From contig WAID01000009.1 in assembly GCA_016584495.1 (NCBI GenBank), forward strand, positions 682,001-746,000: a stretch of 64,000 nt of DNA, in the 5' to 3' direction. Below are positions 22,267 through 34,939 of the stretch, piece by piece. How positions within the stretch are numbered: position 1 is the first letter of the stretch; the number at the start of each line of letters is the position of its first letter. The notes beneath the pieces were generated by a model. The model had not been told where the DNA came from. It did no database searches and worked only from the letters and a program-made list of their open reading frames with translations. This stretch comes from Celoporthe dispersa (taxonomy: Eukaryota; Ascomycota; Sordariomycetes; Diaporthales; Cryphonectriaceae). Position numbers and translations under genes: made by a program.

Positions 22267-25200
22267 ATGCTCTCCGCGTTCACAGCTCGACCCATCATCG
22301 AGCTCAAGCAGAGGGACAAGTCCAAGATAGAGACTATCCTGGCTTATGGTATGTGTGCCTCCTGCCAGTACAATCTGGACAGTACTTTGTCTCACTGGCA
22401 TCTCAAAAAGGCGACCGCGTCCTCGTTGGCCTGAACACAGGCAGCTTGCGGGTCTACCGTCTGAACGAGCTCGAACCTCCGGCCCTGCCCTCCTCCTCCC
22501 AACATAACAAGACCACGAACGGCTCGTCAGATAAGCACGATGACGCCCAGACGGTCGGCTCGCTGGACGCCGCGGAGTTCCAGCCCCCGCCCGCGAAAGC
22601 TCAACCCAAGCCGACTGACCTCCTCCGCGAGGTAGAGAAGTTCTCGACGAGGGCTATCGAGCAGCTGGCGATCATCAAAGAGGCGAACACGCTGGTATCT
22701 CTGTCCAACTACGCCATCTCACTACACGACCTGCAGACGTACGAGCCGCTGGGCGGCTGCGCGCCCCTCGCCCGCACCAAGAACGCCTCGTGCTTCGCCG
22801 TCACGTCCAACATCGTGCGCGACACGGAGACGGGCATCCCCGAGATCATCTCGCGTATGGCCGTCGCCGTCAAGCGAAGCTGCTGCTGTGGAGCTGGCAC
22901 GAGAGCGAACTTTCGCCCGAGGTCGCCGAGGTCGTGCTTACCGAGGCTATCCGCACCGTGACCTGGGCGAGCGCCACAAAGCTGGTGTGCGGCATGAACG
23001 CCGGATACGTGCTGGTCGACGTGATGACGAGCGCTGTCGAGGATGTCGTCGCGCCGGGCCAGATCGCGGGTGCCGGCCAGGGGGAGCAGGTTCGGCGCCA
23101 TGAGCAGCGCCGGCATGGGCTACATGGGCCTGGGCGGGTACGTGCCCAGGCCGCTGGCCACGAAGCTGGCCGACGGGCAGATGCTGCTCGCCAAGGACAC
23201 CAACACGCTCTTCATCACGGACGAGGGCAAGCCGGTGCCCGACAAGAAACAGATACCCTGGCAGTCTGCGCCCGAGGGCGTGGGGTACTCGTACCCGTAC
23301 ATACTGGCGCTGCAGAGCCCTGCGAAGGGCTCGCTGGAGGTCAGAAACCCGGATACGCTGAGCCTGCTGCAGACAATCCCACTGCCGGGCGCCGCGAGCC
23401 TGCATTTCCCGCCGCCCACCGTGAGTCTTGCCCATGCGGGTAAGGGCTTCCACATCTCGAGCGAGAGGGTGGTGTGGAAGATGGACGCGACGGACTACGA
23501 CTCGCAGATCGAGGAGCTGGTGGGGAGCGAGAGATACGATGAGGCCATCAGCGTGCTGGCCATGCTGGAGGATGCACTCTTGAAGGACAAGACGGAGACC
23601 ATGCGGAGCATCAAGATGGAGAAGGCAGAGCTGCTGTTCCGTGCAAAAAAGTACCGAGAGTCCATGGATCTTTTCAATGAGGACGAGGTACATGCGCCGC
23701 CGGAACGGGTCCTGAGACTATTCCCGAAGAGCATCGCGGGTGATCTGTCTGGCCACCCCGAGGAGAAGGAGAGCGACGAGTCGGAGGATGAGGGTCACCA
23801 CGCCAGGGCGGGCGAGAACGGCGAGAAGGCACACGCACACGGACACGCACGCAAGGAGAGCGACGCCACTTCGAACCATACCGAGGAGATTTCGTCCCCA
23901 ACAAATCTGGGTGGAGGGTTTGCGAGGATGCTGCTTGGGCACCGCACCAAAGCAAACCCAGAGACCGCCTCCATTACCTCGTCAACAAAGAAAGGGGCCG
24001 ACACAGACGATGCGGGTAGTATGGATGGCAAGTCTTCTGGCGACGATAATGGCGTGCCGGAGGGCAAGGACCTGAAAGAAGCTGTGCTCGAGCTGCGAGG
24101 GTTCCTGGCTGGCACGCGCGCACGTCTGCAGCGCGTACTCGATCCCGTGACGGGCAGGTTGAAACCCAAGCCCTCGCAGACCGGTTCCAGCGAGCAGGCC
24201 CTAAAAAGCCTCCTCAGCACCACAAATGGCGGGCGAGACGAGTCCGATGATGAGCTGGAGCGACACCTCCAAGACACCTTCAAGATGGTCGACACCTGCC
24301 TCTTCCGGGCATACATGTTCTCCGCACCCACACTCGCCTCCTCGCTATTCCGCATTCCCAATTTCTGCGACCCGGACGTGGTCAACGAGAAGCTCCTCGA
24401 GCACAACCGGTACAACGAGCTCGTCGACTTCTTCTACGGCAAGAAGCTCCACCGCCAGGCCCTCGAACTCCTTAAGAAGTTTGGCGAGGGCGACGCGCCC
24501 AACGACAAGGCCCCAGGCCTGCACGGCCCGCAGCGCACGGTGGGGTATCTGCAGAACCTCCCTCCCGAGATGATCGACCTGATCCTCGAGTTCTCGGAGT
24601 GGACCCTGCGCAAGGCACCAGACCTGGCCATGGAGGTGTTCGTCGCCGACACGGAGAACGCGGAGACGCTGCCGAGGCACCGCATCGTGCAGTTCCTGGA
24701 TGGGATCGATGCGAAGCTGGAGGTGAGGTATCTCGAGCACATCGTCACGGAGCTCAACGACCTGACGCCCGACTTCCACAACCGGCTGGTGGAGCTGCTC
24801 GTGCAGCAGCTCAAGGGGGCCAACATCCGCGACGTGACGTGGGAGGCCGAGATGGCACGGCTGGTAAGGTTTCTGAAGGAGAGCGGGCAGTATAGCCTGG
24901 GGCGGGCCTTCGGCCTGCTCAAGGGCGATGGTGAGTGGCCCTCTCGTGCCGGAGCTGTCTACGCAGTGCGTTCGAAGGGGAGACCTAACACTGACATGGC
25001 GTGACCTGCAGACCCGGCCTTCTATGAAGCACAGGCTATTGTCTTTTGTAACATGGGCGAGCACAGAGCGGCCCTGGTGATTTACGTCTTCAAGATGCAG
25101 GACTACGCCAAAGCAGAAGAGTGAGCCCGCCGTCTTTTCATTCTACGTATCTTCACATCTCGTATTCTGACCCCCCAACGCCAGATACTGTAACCACCTG

Positions 25201-25887
25201 CACAAGTCGCAGGAGATCCCGTCAGCTACGCCAAAGTCGGCTTCGGCTTCGGCCTCGAAAGGACGCAGGCCGTCTTCAGCACACGACGATGACGATAATG
25301 CGAACCCATCTATCTACCAGACCCTCCTCTCCCTCTACCTCACGCCGCCGCCACCCAATAAACCCAACCTGGAGCCAGCGCTCGACCTCCTCTCGAAGCA
25401 CGGCTCCCGCCTGCCCGCAGCGTCGACCCTGTCCCTGATCCCAGACACCCTTCCCATAGCAGACCTTGAGTCCTACTTCCGCGGGCGCATCCGAGCGGCC
25501 AACAGCGCAGTGAACGAGACCCGCATAGTGGCTGGGCTGCGCGAGACGGAGTTCGTCGCCAGCCAGGCGTTGTTGCTGCTGGGCGACGGGGTGCCAGGTG
25601 GACAGGGGGGGCGCAACAGGAGGGTGGTCGTGCATGATGAGAGGGTGTGCGGGGTGTGTCATAAGCGGCTCGGCGGGAGCGTGGTTGCCGCGCTGCCGGA
25701 CAATACGGTGGTGCATTATGGGTGTCTGCATCGGGCAACGGGGGCGGCGGCGACGACGACGACGACGACCGGTACAGGCGCGCAGCTACAGCAGCAGCAG
25801 CAGAGGACGGATGGTAGAGCGGGTGCGTGGGGTCGGACAGGGTCGGCGGCGGTGGGCGGGCTGCCATCGTCGGGCGGCTGGGGATGA
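22267..25887 (+). CDS. vps39: Vps39/Vam6, HOPS tethering complex subunit
   Basis: Exons are 22267-22348, 22411-24930, 25012-25120 and 25185-25887. The start gives MLSAFTARPIIELKQRDKSK, the usual N-terminus. An N-terminal CNH/beta-propeller region (KLLLWSWH, TWASATKLVCGMNAGYVLVD) is followed by helical clathrin-repeat sequence with an acidic His/Lys-rich insert, and by a C-terminal Vps39_2 region with a zinc-finger-like CGVCHKRLGG...HYGCLH. It tethers vesicles at the vacuole and late endosome, working with Rab7/Ypt7. The frame shifts by one missing base at 22877-22878 (AA run, between AVKR and KLLLW) and shifts back by one extra base in the G run at 23080-23084. The 200 bases between read as genuine Vps39 in the second frame. 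Corrected length is about 1137 aa. The C-terminal tail has Gln and Thr runs. Confidence 0.9.
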
Positions 25888-26095
25888 CGATGGTTCGGTT
25901 CCCTTGCAGGGACGGAGGTTGTCCGTGTCGAGCGTTGTGTGTGTCCTGTTTCTGTGCATATCTGATTTTTTTTCTCTCTCTTTCGCATTCCGAGGCGCAT
26001 TTCGCAATACCCCTTCTCTTTCTTGTTCCCTTGTCCTCCGTTGGCATACAGACTAGAATTTCCATCTCATGGATGACTCCACGAAGGTCGTTCAT

Positions 26096-26428
26096 TCAGT
26101 CCTCTTCTCCCTGTGCCTCCTCGCCGTAGTTCTCTTCCTCCCTGGCCTCGTCAACCCCAGCGGTCGTTCCGTTCTTGGTGTTGGTGGTGGTGGTGACGGC
26201 ATCCTTGGCCCTGTCCTCGTCCATCCGCCGTGTGAGCTCCCTGTTGATCTGCTCCTGCATGGCGGACGTGGCCTTGCGCAGGTCGGCCAGATATCTCGTC
26301 TTGTCGGGCACGGTTGGGTTGGTCGTGCCGGAGGGAGGGGCCTGGAGGTCGTGGGTGAGGGTGAAGGGGGCGTTGTTCGGGGAGGTGTAGGCCGCGGCGA
26401 GGGAGAGCTTCTGGTCGGAGGACGCCAT
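26096..26428 (-). CDS. gon7: EKC/KEOPS complex subunit Gon7
   Basis: A single exon of 110 aa, starting at MASSDQKLSL. The core LRKATSAMQEQINRELTRRM matches the helical signature of fungal Gon7, the small subunit that stabilises the KEOPS complex, which makes t6A on ANN-decoding tRNAs and supports telomere maintenance. The C-terminal third is Thr- then Glu-rich and probably disordered. It is convergent with Vps39 (208 bases apart) and divergent from HbrB. The frame upstream of the ATG stays open but has no Gon7 similarity, so the internal start is preferred. Confidence 0.8.
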   Translation of the reverse strand: MASSDQKLSLAAAYTSPNNAPFTLTHDLQAPPSGTTNPTVPDKTRYLADLRKATSAMQEQINRELTRRMDEDRAKDAVTTTTNTKNGTTAGVDEAREEENYGEEAQGEED

Positions 26429-27274
26429 GGCGTTGCGTGATATCCTCGGGAGCGGGCTCGAGGAGGGAATGACTGCTTGCCCTCTTGTGAGATTACTGCA
26501 GTACTGCGGAAGCTTGACTATGGTGGTAGGTATCAATTTTCTCGGCTGAGGCTGAATTGGGATCTCCCCCTCTCGTAGTGGGGTAACTGTAGTACGGTTG
26601 CATCTGCACAGGGGCCCCTGTACCTTGGCCGTAGGCAAGTAACCCCATGGGGCAGGGATGGCCCAGGACGCCGTCAGCCTGCACTCCTCCTCCGTCTTGC
26701 CTGGTCTCCAAGGTCTTTTGCTCTGAGGTGCTGAAGAGCAGGGCTGGAGCAGGATGACATACTGATATAATAAATCATGCACAATGTACCAGGGTAGACT
26801 ATTCTCATACGCGATGCTCTGGCACGACATGATGCCTTCTCGCTTAGATTTAGTCTTTTTAAGATCATAAATTAAGTACATACGTACTATGGTAGTACAT
26901 GGGCAAGGTTAGAAAACACTGGCCAGTGTCGCAATCATTCTTGTGAGATATACAAGGATCTCTCGGTATAGGTCCCCGCACGCGCCCAGCCGGGTGTGTG
27001 CTATGGTACCTACAGAGCAGCACGTTAGGCCCTAGGATCGCTGTACTACAGCAGTCACGCCGGAGTTAGTTGGACTGCGAACTAGTCAAGGCCAGCCCAG
27101 TCCCTTGATTCAGTTCGGCCTCTTTCTCTGCAGAACGACCCAGCCAGCCTCCTTCAAATCAAACAAATCGCAGCCTCTACTTACTTGTCCTACCACCACC
27201 ACCACTCTCCTCCTCTTGCTGCAGCACAGCTCACTTTGGTCGTCAATCCTCCATCCACAGACAGAACAGCAGAC

Positions 27275-27309
<35 letters not shown>

Positions 27310-27465
27310 CCAACCTAATCACTAGCACTGCAACACATGCTGCGACGACTCGAAACGGAGAGAGAGACACCTCTGACGCCCTACGCCTGAGCCTGAGCCT
27401 GAACCCGACTGAGGAGCCTCGTACCCGGCGCTTCGGCCCTGCTCTGCGCCGGGGAAAGATGCAAG
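26429..27465. promoter_or_regulatory. Divergent promoter region of gon7 and the HbrB gene
   Basis: A 1-kb spacer between two divergent starts. The right half is C/T- and CA-rich leader sequence with a CA microsatellite at 27276-27308. No separate gene is supportable. Confidence 0.45.
27276..27308. repeat. CA microsatellite
   Basis: About 16 uninterrupted CA units within the presumed 5' leader of the HbrB gene. Confidence 0.9.
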
Positions 27466-30121
27466 ATGTCGTCGCAGCAAGGCAGAAGCCCTGGCTCCTT
27501 CATGCCTCTGGGGGCCCAGGCTCATAGTCAGTCCCAGAGCCAGAACAACTTCTTCTCCGCCTCCGCAGCCGCCGCCGCCGCCGACCTCCCCCCACCACCA
27601 CAGCGACCACGAATGCGCCGCGTCGAGTCCTCGTCCAGCGAAGACTCCATCTCTCTGCAGATTGCAAAGGCGCGCAGCCCCACACAGCAGCAGCCGCCAC
27701 CGCCGACCTTCACCACGTCCAATCCCAACTCGAGCACCGCGAGCCTGCAGAACTTCTCCCGACCAACACCCAGCCCGCTCTCCTCCGCCGCGGCTGTCGC
27801 GGCTAGATCCGTGGCGGGGAGCTATGATGCGCAGCACCAGCAGCAGCAGCAGCAGCGGAACCCCTCGCCCCTCAGCGTCAGGCCAGGTGGGCACTCCCGC
27901 AAGCTCTCCCAGACCGCCGGCGTCTTCGAGCCCACCCTCCCCTCCATCTCAACCTCGAACCTCTCGACACACGTCAGCATGTCCCAGCAGCAGTCGCCGC
28001 GCGAGCTCTCGGCCAGCCACATCGCGGCCCAGGCCGCCGTCCTCAACTACCAGCAGCAGTCGCAGCAGATGCTCCAGCACTCTCGACAGCGCTCCCAGAC
28101 CGCGCCCATGCTCACCGAGCACCAGGAGAACCCCCAGCCTCTGAAGCGCACCAGCGGGCCCCTGAACCCCCCCGCGCTGAGCCTGACGGAGGCGAGCGCG
28201 CCCAGGGAGACGGGCTTCGGGGGCCAGTCCTACCACAACGGCCTGCTGGGGAGCAACGCCGCCGCGACGGCTGCCAACGCCGCGTTCCCTCGGTCGGGGC
28301 AGACGTCGCCGGTGGCCCAGATACCACCTCTCCAGCCCATGCCGCCACTGCCGCCCCCGCTGCCAGAGAAGAAGCCCGAGAAGTCTTCCAAGGTGAAGCT
28401 GTTCTCACGCCCAGGCAAGATCGGCGTCAAGGGGGAGGCCAAGGACAGGCCGCTGCCGAGCCCCAGTAAGATCGGCTCGGCGCTGTCTGCCCTCCAGCGG
28501 GGAAATTTCAGCACGACGAGCCTGGAGACTACCTCGCAGTACTTCTACAACATGAGCAACGGCTCGTCGGCGACCATAAGACCTGCAGATGTGGAGAAGG
28601 AGGGCAAGGAGAAGAAGCACCACTTCCTGTCGAGACAGAGGCACAAGGCCAAGGACAAGGATGACTACCACTCCCAGCTGTCATCTGCCGCGAGCAACTC
28701 CCGGCCCACAGACCCGAGTGCGCCCACCAGCCTGTACAACTTCAACCTCCCATCGAGCCCAGGGCCTAACTCGAGCACGTTTAAGAATATCAGCGGGCTC
28801 GGACACGGAGGCCGGGCCCGCAAGAAGGACGACAGCCAGGCCTTCAACGAGTCCGTCAGCAGCGTGAACGACTGGGGCGGGCCCGGCAGCCTGGGTTCTA
28901 TCGGCCCGCCGCTGTATATGGAGCCTATCGACTCTGCCAAGTACGGGCTCAACAGCATGTCCATGGACGACGCGTTCCCTTACCTCAAGTCCAAGCTCCT
29001 GGTCATCTTCGAGGGGGAGGACCTGAGGCTGCCGGTGGAGGACTTCAACCGGATCGTGACCCTGCACCTGCAGTTCTGCATACAGCGCAGGTCGCCAAAC
29101 CAGGTGGTGGACGACCTCCGGGACCTGCTGTGGACTGGCTTCTCGAGCCTCGACCACAACCTGCGCAAGCACTCCGAAGACCGCCTCGTCCCCAACCTGG
29201 TAGACCTCTGGATCCACGTCTTTACGGGCGTGCTGCCTTACATGCAGGCGGTGTTCCTACCGCTGGATCTCGAGTTCAACGGCTCCGGCACCCTCATGAC
29301 GGCTGACCAGGCGAGGGAGTTCTGGGGCGGCGTGGTGACCAACCCGCCGTCCGACACAGCGACCGGCACGGTCAACGTGGCACCAGCGTCGGCTGTGCTG
29401 GAGGTCCGCCGTATCGTGCTCACCGCCTACCGGGATGTGGTCATCCTGCCTCGCTACGAGAAGCTCAAGGCCATCTTCTCCCGCCTGTCTCTCGAGTTCC
29501 TCCCCATGGCCCTCGCCAGCCCCCTTCCCGTCGACTACCTGTCTACGTCGCCAAGTGCCGAGTCTTCCACGAGCTTCTCCTTCCCGCCGCCGCCGCCGCC
29601 TCAGCAGCGCCCCGGCACGGCCGCATCCCTCGACCCGTCGACGGCGAGCTACAACTCGACGTCTACGACGCTGCTGGGCGACATGGCGGGCGGAGCGCAG
29701 CCGCGGGCTGAGCAACGTGTCCTTCGCCAGCAGCGGCGCGCACAGCACGGGGACGGACTCGCTGCGCCCGCCCAAGCTCGCGTCGGCTAACAGCAGCACC
29801 ATACTGGCCCCTGCCTCCTCCGGCGGCGGCAACGGCGGCAGCTCGGCCTCCCTGGCGGGCTCGAGCCTGCGGGAGCAGAACGCCGAGGACTCCAAGTACG
29901 TCACGGACATGGTGGGCCGCATGCTGCAGTGCATGAGCGTGCTGGCCGGGGTGACGGGCAGCGGGAGCGGCGACGAGGGCACGCGGATGGTGGAGGAGCT
30001 GAGCCGGCTGTTGAAGCTGAACTGGCTCGGCCGGGGCAGGACGGGCCGGAACAGGCGGGGGATCGTGGGCGGGCGCGTTGCGAGACGGGAGGGGGTGCGG
30101 GAGGAGATCAAGGTTACCTGA
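27466..30121 (+). CDS. HbrB-like TORC2 subunit (Bit61/PRR5 family)
   Basis: One long exon. The first about 480 residues are low complexity (Gln, Ser and Pro runs, including PPPQ and QQQQQ tracts) and probably disordered. The HbrB domain follows (about residues 500-680: FNRIVTLHLQ, FSSLDHNLRKHSEDRLVPNL, LEFNGSGTLMT, ILPRYEKLKAIFSRLSLEFL). A C-terminal motif EDSKYVTDMVGRMLQCMSVL and LLKLNWLGRGRTGRNRRG end the protein. The family is a TORC2 component that controls polar growth and cell-wall integrity. Between LLGDMAGG and RSRGLSNVSF the frame moves by one base (extra G near 29692-29693); with it removed the product is 884 aa. A 40-nt intron starting at 29661 would also restore frame but is too short to be convincing. 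Confidence 0.85.
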
Positions 30122-32372
30122 GCGAGAGGCAGAGAGACAGAGAGGAGGTCGACGGGTGAGCCTATCAGTCAGGTCTGGCTGGACACGGAATCTGTCTGGC
30201 AGGGCGGACCAAGCAAGGGCACAGCTGACCACTTCTCCTGTCTTTTGCCTTGTTGTTTTTTCCTTCTTGCTTTCTCCAACTACACAGTCCGCGTTTGCTG
30301 GCGTGGAAATATTTATGCGAGGCGTAGGCGGTTGCGGTATTGTACACTACATTTAGTCTGGGGGGCACACGGACGTCGGGATGGATCAATAAGGCGATCC
30401 AGACAGAAAAATATCACGGTTTTTGATGGGATCACCTTGAGATATCGCATCGTGTAACGAACTGCATTGAAATTTGTGTTTTGAACTGTCTGCTGGTCGA
30501 GCACTACATGGGCTGAACATGTCTACGAGATGTGTCGTCTCCTACTTACCTTTTACCTGCGAGTGCCGGCCGGAGCGCGGACTGCATGTTCATCAGGCAT
30601 GTGCATGTTCCGTCACTAGATGAATACCGGTCAGCTCTTCTGCGTCAGACGAAGGAGTAATGCGTGAGTTGTCAGAAGAGGGGAGGTTGGAGATTGCGAT
30701 CAGACATCCAAGGAAGGATTGCCTCTCATCTGCTTCCCTAAAAGGCTTGAAGCGGGAGCTCGAGTGGAAACTGCGAATAGTGATGGAAATTTCATCATGC
30801 AATCGTGGGTGTGGTGGTGCTGCTGCTGCTGCTGCAAGGGTGCGTGGGAAGTCTTGTGTGTGTACTAACCAGTTGTTTGGACGGGGGAGGGAAAGTATGC
30901 GCAGGGTTGAGTTCTGGCGTGCTTGGGTGGGCAGAGTAGGGCCTGTCTTGACTGCTTGTTGTTTTGGAAGGTCAGCGTGGCAGTCCAGCGTTTGTTGTGA
31001 GCAGGATGTTTATCAGCTGCGAATGACGCCTCCCATCTTCATTCAGAACGAAAATACTGGCAAGTAACAGGCCTCGTCAGACCGCTGCGAGAGCGGCGCG
31101 AGGTACCCGAACAGACTAGGCTTCTTCATGGTCGATTCAGTTGGGAAAAGAAGACAATTTGTGTAAGTTGTCATCATGTAGAAGATGGGGGTCGGTCATT
31201 CCTGGCTGCGAGGTCGTCGGATACAGACCATGGAGGGGCACCTGAGAGGGGGGGGGGGAAAGTGGGATGAAAGGGCTCACCTGGCAAGACAGCTGCGAGT
31301 CTCGGTGGCAGCGTTGTGCCGACGACTCACCTAACTGACAACGTGTGCTATGATCTGTACCGGAGGGGCCCAGCGCAGAGATCAGGCGAGGCTGTCCTCA
31401 CAGGAGAGAAGAGACTTTTCTGTGCGGGGTGCTCGATGGGACGAGACAGCCTCTCTCGGTCCACAGCATGGTTGCGCGTTGCATCTCAAGTGACAGATGC
31501 TCAGGACAATGAGCCGAGCCTGTGGCCTGCTGCGCAATGTCAAACCACCTCCCTCAACCAAGGCGTGGTGGTCTGCAACGTCGAGGCAGGAGTCCATCGC
31601 GTGGGATGTGCGTGGAAGGAAGGAGGAGTTGAAAATATAGTTGAGGCTGAAATTCTAAATTTTTTTTTTTTATACATGAAGTTGAGTGGGGCCAAAAGGG
31701 GGACAGGACAGGGTTGTGTGGGAAAATGTAGCCGCGAGCGCGTGCACACACCGGCAGGCACAAGGTGACATTTAGACGCATACCAAGCTGCGTTAGATGC
31801 ATAGCACTAGCACTGCCGGCCTTTCCTCCTTTTTGCGCCTGTGAGAGAATCATCATGGGACCTCTTCAGCTGGACAACTGGCGAGATGTTTCTTTAGGAA
31901 GACAGAAAAGAAAGAGAAGGAAGAAGAAAAAAATACACACAAAAAAAAAAAAACTACTTGACCTCTCGTAGAAAAGCGTATGTGCTAATACAATGAGCTA
32001 ATTGAATTATTTGCCCCATATCAGACGCACTCGCACACACACTCTCGTGCTCGACACCCCCCCTCTCCCCCAAGTAAGGAGAAAAAAAATCCAGAAAAAA
32101 CCCAACCACAACCACCACCACCTCGGCTCGTTCGCACGGTCCGCCTCCCGACAAACCACAGGTCCTAGCCCACTTTTCAGCCTGACAGCGTCAGAAGACG
32201 AGACGTTGAACAGCTCGACAGCTCCACGACCGCTCATCTTTTCTTAACCATCCGCGTGTGGCCGCGCGACCTTTTTTTTTTCCTTGTTTCTTTTTCTCTC
32301 CCCTTTCCTCCCACACTTTGTGTCAGAATCTCCTCTTGCTAGCTACGCGACACATTTCCACCCTTCCTACCC

Positions 32373-32379
32373 TATATAA
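32373..32379 (+). promoter_or_regulatory. TATA-like box upstream of the LIM-binding regulator
   Basis: TATATAA lies in otherwise C/T-rich DNA about 1.47 kb before the start codon at 33849. If used, it implies a leader of about 1.4 kb. Confidence 0.3.
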
Positions 32380-32426
32380 GATTTGATTGTACGTACAACA
32401 GACGCATCATCCGGCGATATATTCGG

Positions 32427-32447
32427 ATGCTCGATAGGCCTTGTTAG
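32427..32447 (+). promoter_or_regulatory. Candidate short upstream ORF (6 codons)
   Basis: A start codon is followed after five codons by TAG, shortly downstream of the TATA-like box. If the long leader is real this would be the first AUG met by scanning ribosomes. Evidence is positional only. Confidence 0.2.
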
Positions 32448-33848
32448 GCCTGTAGGAGCGGAGTCTCCTTGGGTCTGGACTGCGGTCGGATCAGCTCCTA
32501 GGCTGCGGGAACAAGGCTCTGATTGGACGACGACTGCTGGCAGACCCTCATCTGCCCACCTCGAGCCCGCCTGTCTTACCCCCCAGGACCAACTCAGCAG
32601 AGGCTGCAGGACCCCCCAGAGCTCTGTCCTCTGCCCGTCTGGCCTCCCCCCCCAACCCGTGCCAGTCCCGCCTCTTAGGTCTGCCTGGCCTGCCTCCCCC
32701 TCATCCTCCCCTGAGCCCCCCAAGAAGAAGAAGAGAGAACCCCCCCCCCCCGAAAGGGCCTTTTCTCCCAAAAGGTCCTGACTCCGGCTCCCTGGCCTGC
32801 GACACGTCGATCCGCATCCACCATCGACAGGAACCAAATCACCCAATCTGCACCTCTTTTCTTTTCCCACCACGACCCTGCGCCCACCCCGACCGACCGA
32901 AACCTGACCTTGCAAAACGACAACCACGACTGCAGCTTTGGGAGAAGGGCTCTGCGCTGATTATTACACCCTGTCTCTTTGCTCCCTCCCCCCCCCCCAA
33001 CGCTCCGGCTTCATTTCGTCCGTGATTGGACTGTTACAATTTTTTTTCTGGGTCCTCTGCCAGCCCAGCCCAGCCCCCAGCTCGAGTGCGTCTGCTGCTG
33101 CCTCTTGCTGCTGCTGCTGCACCGCAGACCGAAGACCGCAACGCACTGCACAACGCAGCGCACAGCACCAGCACTGCAACCTCTCAGCACCGTCCGCGCG
33201 CCGGCATTGCACATCACTCCCCCCCCCCCAGAAGGACACCCGGTTTTATTCCATCCACATCAGCCAACCGCCGTCTAATCCCGCTCCGCCTTGGGTGCAG
33301 ATTACATTACATATTGTTACTGGCATCATCGCCTATCCTTCCTTGTTCGGTCGGCACCCAGCAGCTGTGCCTCCGGCCCTCCGTCGCCTCCATCTACTAC
33401 GCCTATACAGAAACAGCCCACCGCGATTGCTTCTTCCGCGCGACAACGTCCCAGCTCTCCACCCTGGGGGTCTGTGCCTCGACCCTGTCCACGATCGTTC
33501 GCGGCCGAAAGCACCCCCCTCCCCCCTCAAGATCTCGTCCTCGACGCATCGGCGCGACGACCGGCGACACACAGCACATCTCCCGCCTTATCGCAGCTCG
33601 CGCCTGTCCGGTCCGGCGCGGGGAGAGAAGAAGGATCACGATATAGAGAAACAGAGACACGGAGACAAGAGGCAGAGAGAGAGAGAGAGAAAGAGGCTGT
33701 GTGTGTCTGTGTCTGGTTGTGTGTCTCGGTCCCGCCCATCTCGTCGCGACCATCCTTCCCGCATAAAATACCTGCGAGGCAGCGCATGCCACGGTCAAGA
33801 GGATAGCCGCAGGCCGACGTCCACCGCCGTGGATAGGCGACCTTCGAA

Positions 33849-34898
33849 ATGATGGCCAGCATGCCGCAGGGGTTTCAGCCACATCCTGGTGGCATGCAAC
33901 AACCTCACCCCAACATGCCTCCGGGTCACCACATGGCTCCCGGCATGGCCCACAACCCCAGCCAGCCCGGCACGCAGCCAGGCGGGATACCTCCCCATCT
34001 CGCCCAGCAGATGGGAGTGTCAGCTCCGGGCGGCCAGGTCAACCCGTCGGCGCTCATGGGCATGCCCGGTGGCCCCAATGCCCACGCGATGCAGCACCTG
34101 AACCCCCAGCAGGTCCAGCACATGTTCCAGCAGCAGCCCAACGTTAATTGTAAGTCCCGCCCGCGCGCATGACACCCGCTCCTTTACGCGTGCGCATGTG
34201 CGTGTTTGTGTGCGTGCTTGTGTGCGTGCGCGTGTGTATCTGTGTAGACGTGCGCCTGCTGATGCATAACGATTCAACCCCAGTTGCAGCGCAACAAATA
34301 CAACAACAGAGATTGCATGCCATTCAGCAGCAGAGGCAGCAGCAAGCGATACTGGCCCAGCAGATGGGCTACCAGATGCAGGGAGGCATACCTGTTGGCA
34401 ATAACATGATGCAGATACATCCCCAACAGATGGCCCACTTCCAAGCCATGCAGCAAGCGAGGCAGATGGCGGGACAGCCGGTAAGTCCCAACCCGTGCTC
34501 CTACCTTCCGCGCCAGCTGACACTGAACAGGGACAGAACCCTCAGCAGCAGGTAAGACGCGTGCGCCCCGCGCCAATACACCGGTACCCTCGTCGGGTAA
34601 AATCGCCCCTGCTCTAACACACAAGCTTCTTCTATTCTAGGCTATGATTGCGGCGCAACAGCAGATGGCCCTGCAGCGAGCGCAACAGCACCAAAACTCG
34701 CAGCACATGGTGAACCCAACACAAAATCCCAACCAGCCGACACATATGAACTCCCAGCAGTTGCTGCAGCTGCAAGCTATCCAACAAGCCCAACAGCACG
34801 CCCAACAGATCAACCAGGCGCAGCAGGTCCAGCAGCAGCAACAACAGCAGCAGGCTGCTCAACACCAGCAGCAGCAGCAGCAACAACAACAACAACAT

Positions 34899-34939
<41 letters not shown>

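Larger units (their letters stand above)
30122..33848. other. Large gene-free region with probable long leader of the LIM-binding regulator
   Basis: This 3.7-kb stretch has no supportable protein gene. The right half (about 32030-33848) is strongly C/T-rich with poly-C and poly-T runs, a TATA box near 32373, short upstream ORFs and a GA tract near 33672-33690. This is the usual look of a long 5' leader of a fungal developmental regulator. The left half (30122-32000) contains nothing I recognise; a non-coding RNA cannot be excluded. Confidence 0.5.

Noticed and set aside
32938..33852. Long plus-strand open frames (up to 304 codons) just upstream of the LIM-binding gene
   Set aside because: Composition is Pro/Ser/Arg-rich because the DNA is C/T-rich in all frames; several frames are open at once. 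Better explained as leader sequence.
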